Part shown: piece by piece, positions 59,816-60,000 of the stretch
Numbering within the stretch: position 1 is the first letter of the stretch
Layout: every line of letters starts with the position of its first letter
Source: Owenia fusiformis
Lineage: Eukaryota > Annelida > Polychaeta > Sabellida > Oweniidae
NCBI GenBank assembly: GCA_903813345.2
Contig: CAIIXF020000010.1
Span: forward strand, 12,407,181 to 12,467,180
DNA: 60,000 bases
Reading direction: 5' to 3'
Notes under the pieces: generated by a model
Database searches by the model: none
Seen by the model: the letters and a program-made list of their open reading frames with translations, nothing else
What the model was told of the DNA's origin: nothing
Position numbers and translations under genes: made by a program

Positions 59816-60000
59816 TTTTGGGGGCCATCTTGCATTCTGGTGGCCATCTTGGAAGTTTTTAGATAAATCTTGTCATTGTGATTCCAGGAAAACCACTTAA
59901 CGGATTTGTTTCAAATTTTCATACATGTTACATAGTTATGATGCTGTCCCCAGCTAAAATTTCGGTGCTCCGCTGGGAAAAAAAGGTTTCAGGGTATCAT
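59816..60000. other. No gene seen at right edge
   Basis: Includes GGCCATCTTG repeated twice (59822, 59841). No exon recognised. Confidence 0.4.

Overview
This is a stretch of AT-rich animal (metazoan) nuclear DNA. Evidence: genes split by GT-AG introns, extracellular domains typical of animals (WxxW, VWA, PAN, F5/8 type C), a MYND-finger gene, a single-pass receptor, eukaryotic tRNA genes (tRNA-Tyr with an intron after position 37), and a dense load of LINE, foldback and MITE-type repeats. The mix suggests a marine invertebrate, perhaps a lophotrochozoan such as a bivalve, but the sequence alone does not settle this.

Layout. 1-2590: 3' part of an internally deleted non-LTR retrotransposon. 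2625-5726: two tandem WxxW-domain genes; the first is 5'-incomplete with an odd C-terminus, the second is a complete secreted protein of 144 aa. 7579-17444 and 23132-28553: two tandem paralogues for secreted proteins of two VWA domains each (432 and 429 aa by my exon models). The first contains a 4 kb array of about 100 copies of a 40-bp unit in one intron. The second contains a 1.5 kb inverted-repeat transposon in its first coding intron. 17.4-22.8 kb: gene-free DNA with one TIR element. 29.5-32.0 kb: a second copy of the same transposon, with another transposon nested in it. 32.3-33.6 kb: four identical tRNA-Ala(AGC) genes and a degenerate fifth. 34154-40526: a secreted PAN plus F5/8C gene whose introns hold two intron-containing tRNA-Tyr genes, a piggyBac-like MITE, a 78-bp minisatellite and nested foldbacks. 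43030-52686: a MYND zinc-finger gene (ZMYND15/MSS51-like) with three foldback or hairpin structures, a minisatellite, a five-fold duplicated exon, a mariner remnant and a transposon in its introns. 55357-58313 (minus): a type I membrane protein of 758 aa with a Cys-rich ectodomain, a Thr/Ser stalk and a tyrosine-rich tail.

Five plus-strand genes in the first 40 kb (two WxxW, two VWA-VWA, one PAN-F5/8C) look secreted and adhesive or matrix-like. This could be a local cluster of extracellular-matrix or defence genes, some made by tandem duplication.

The most notable mobile-DNA result concerns two inverted-repeat transposon families. One ends in CACGGTG (30271-31569 and 51012-52300). The other ends in CACAGGC (23763-25273 and 29503-32027). 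All four copies have perfect 5-bp target-site duplications (CTGAG, TAAAC, TTAAT, TCAAT). A CAC terminus plus 5-bp duplication is the signature of the Transib/RAG-like superfamily.
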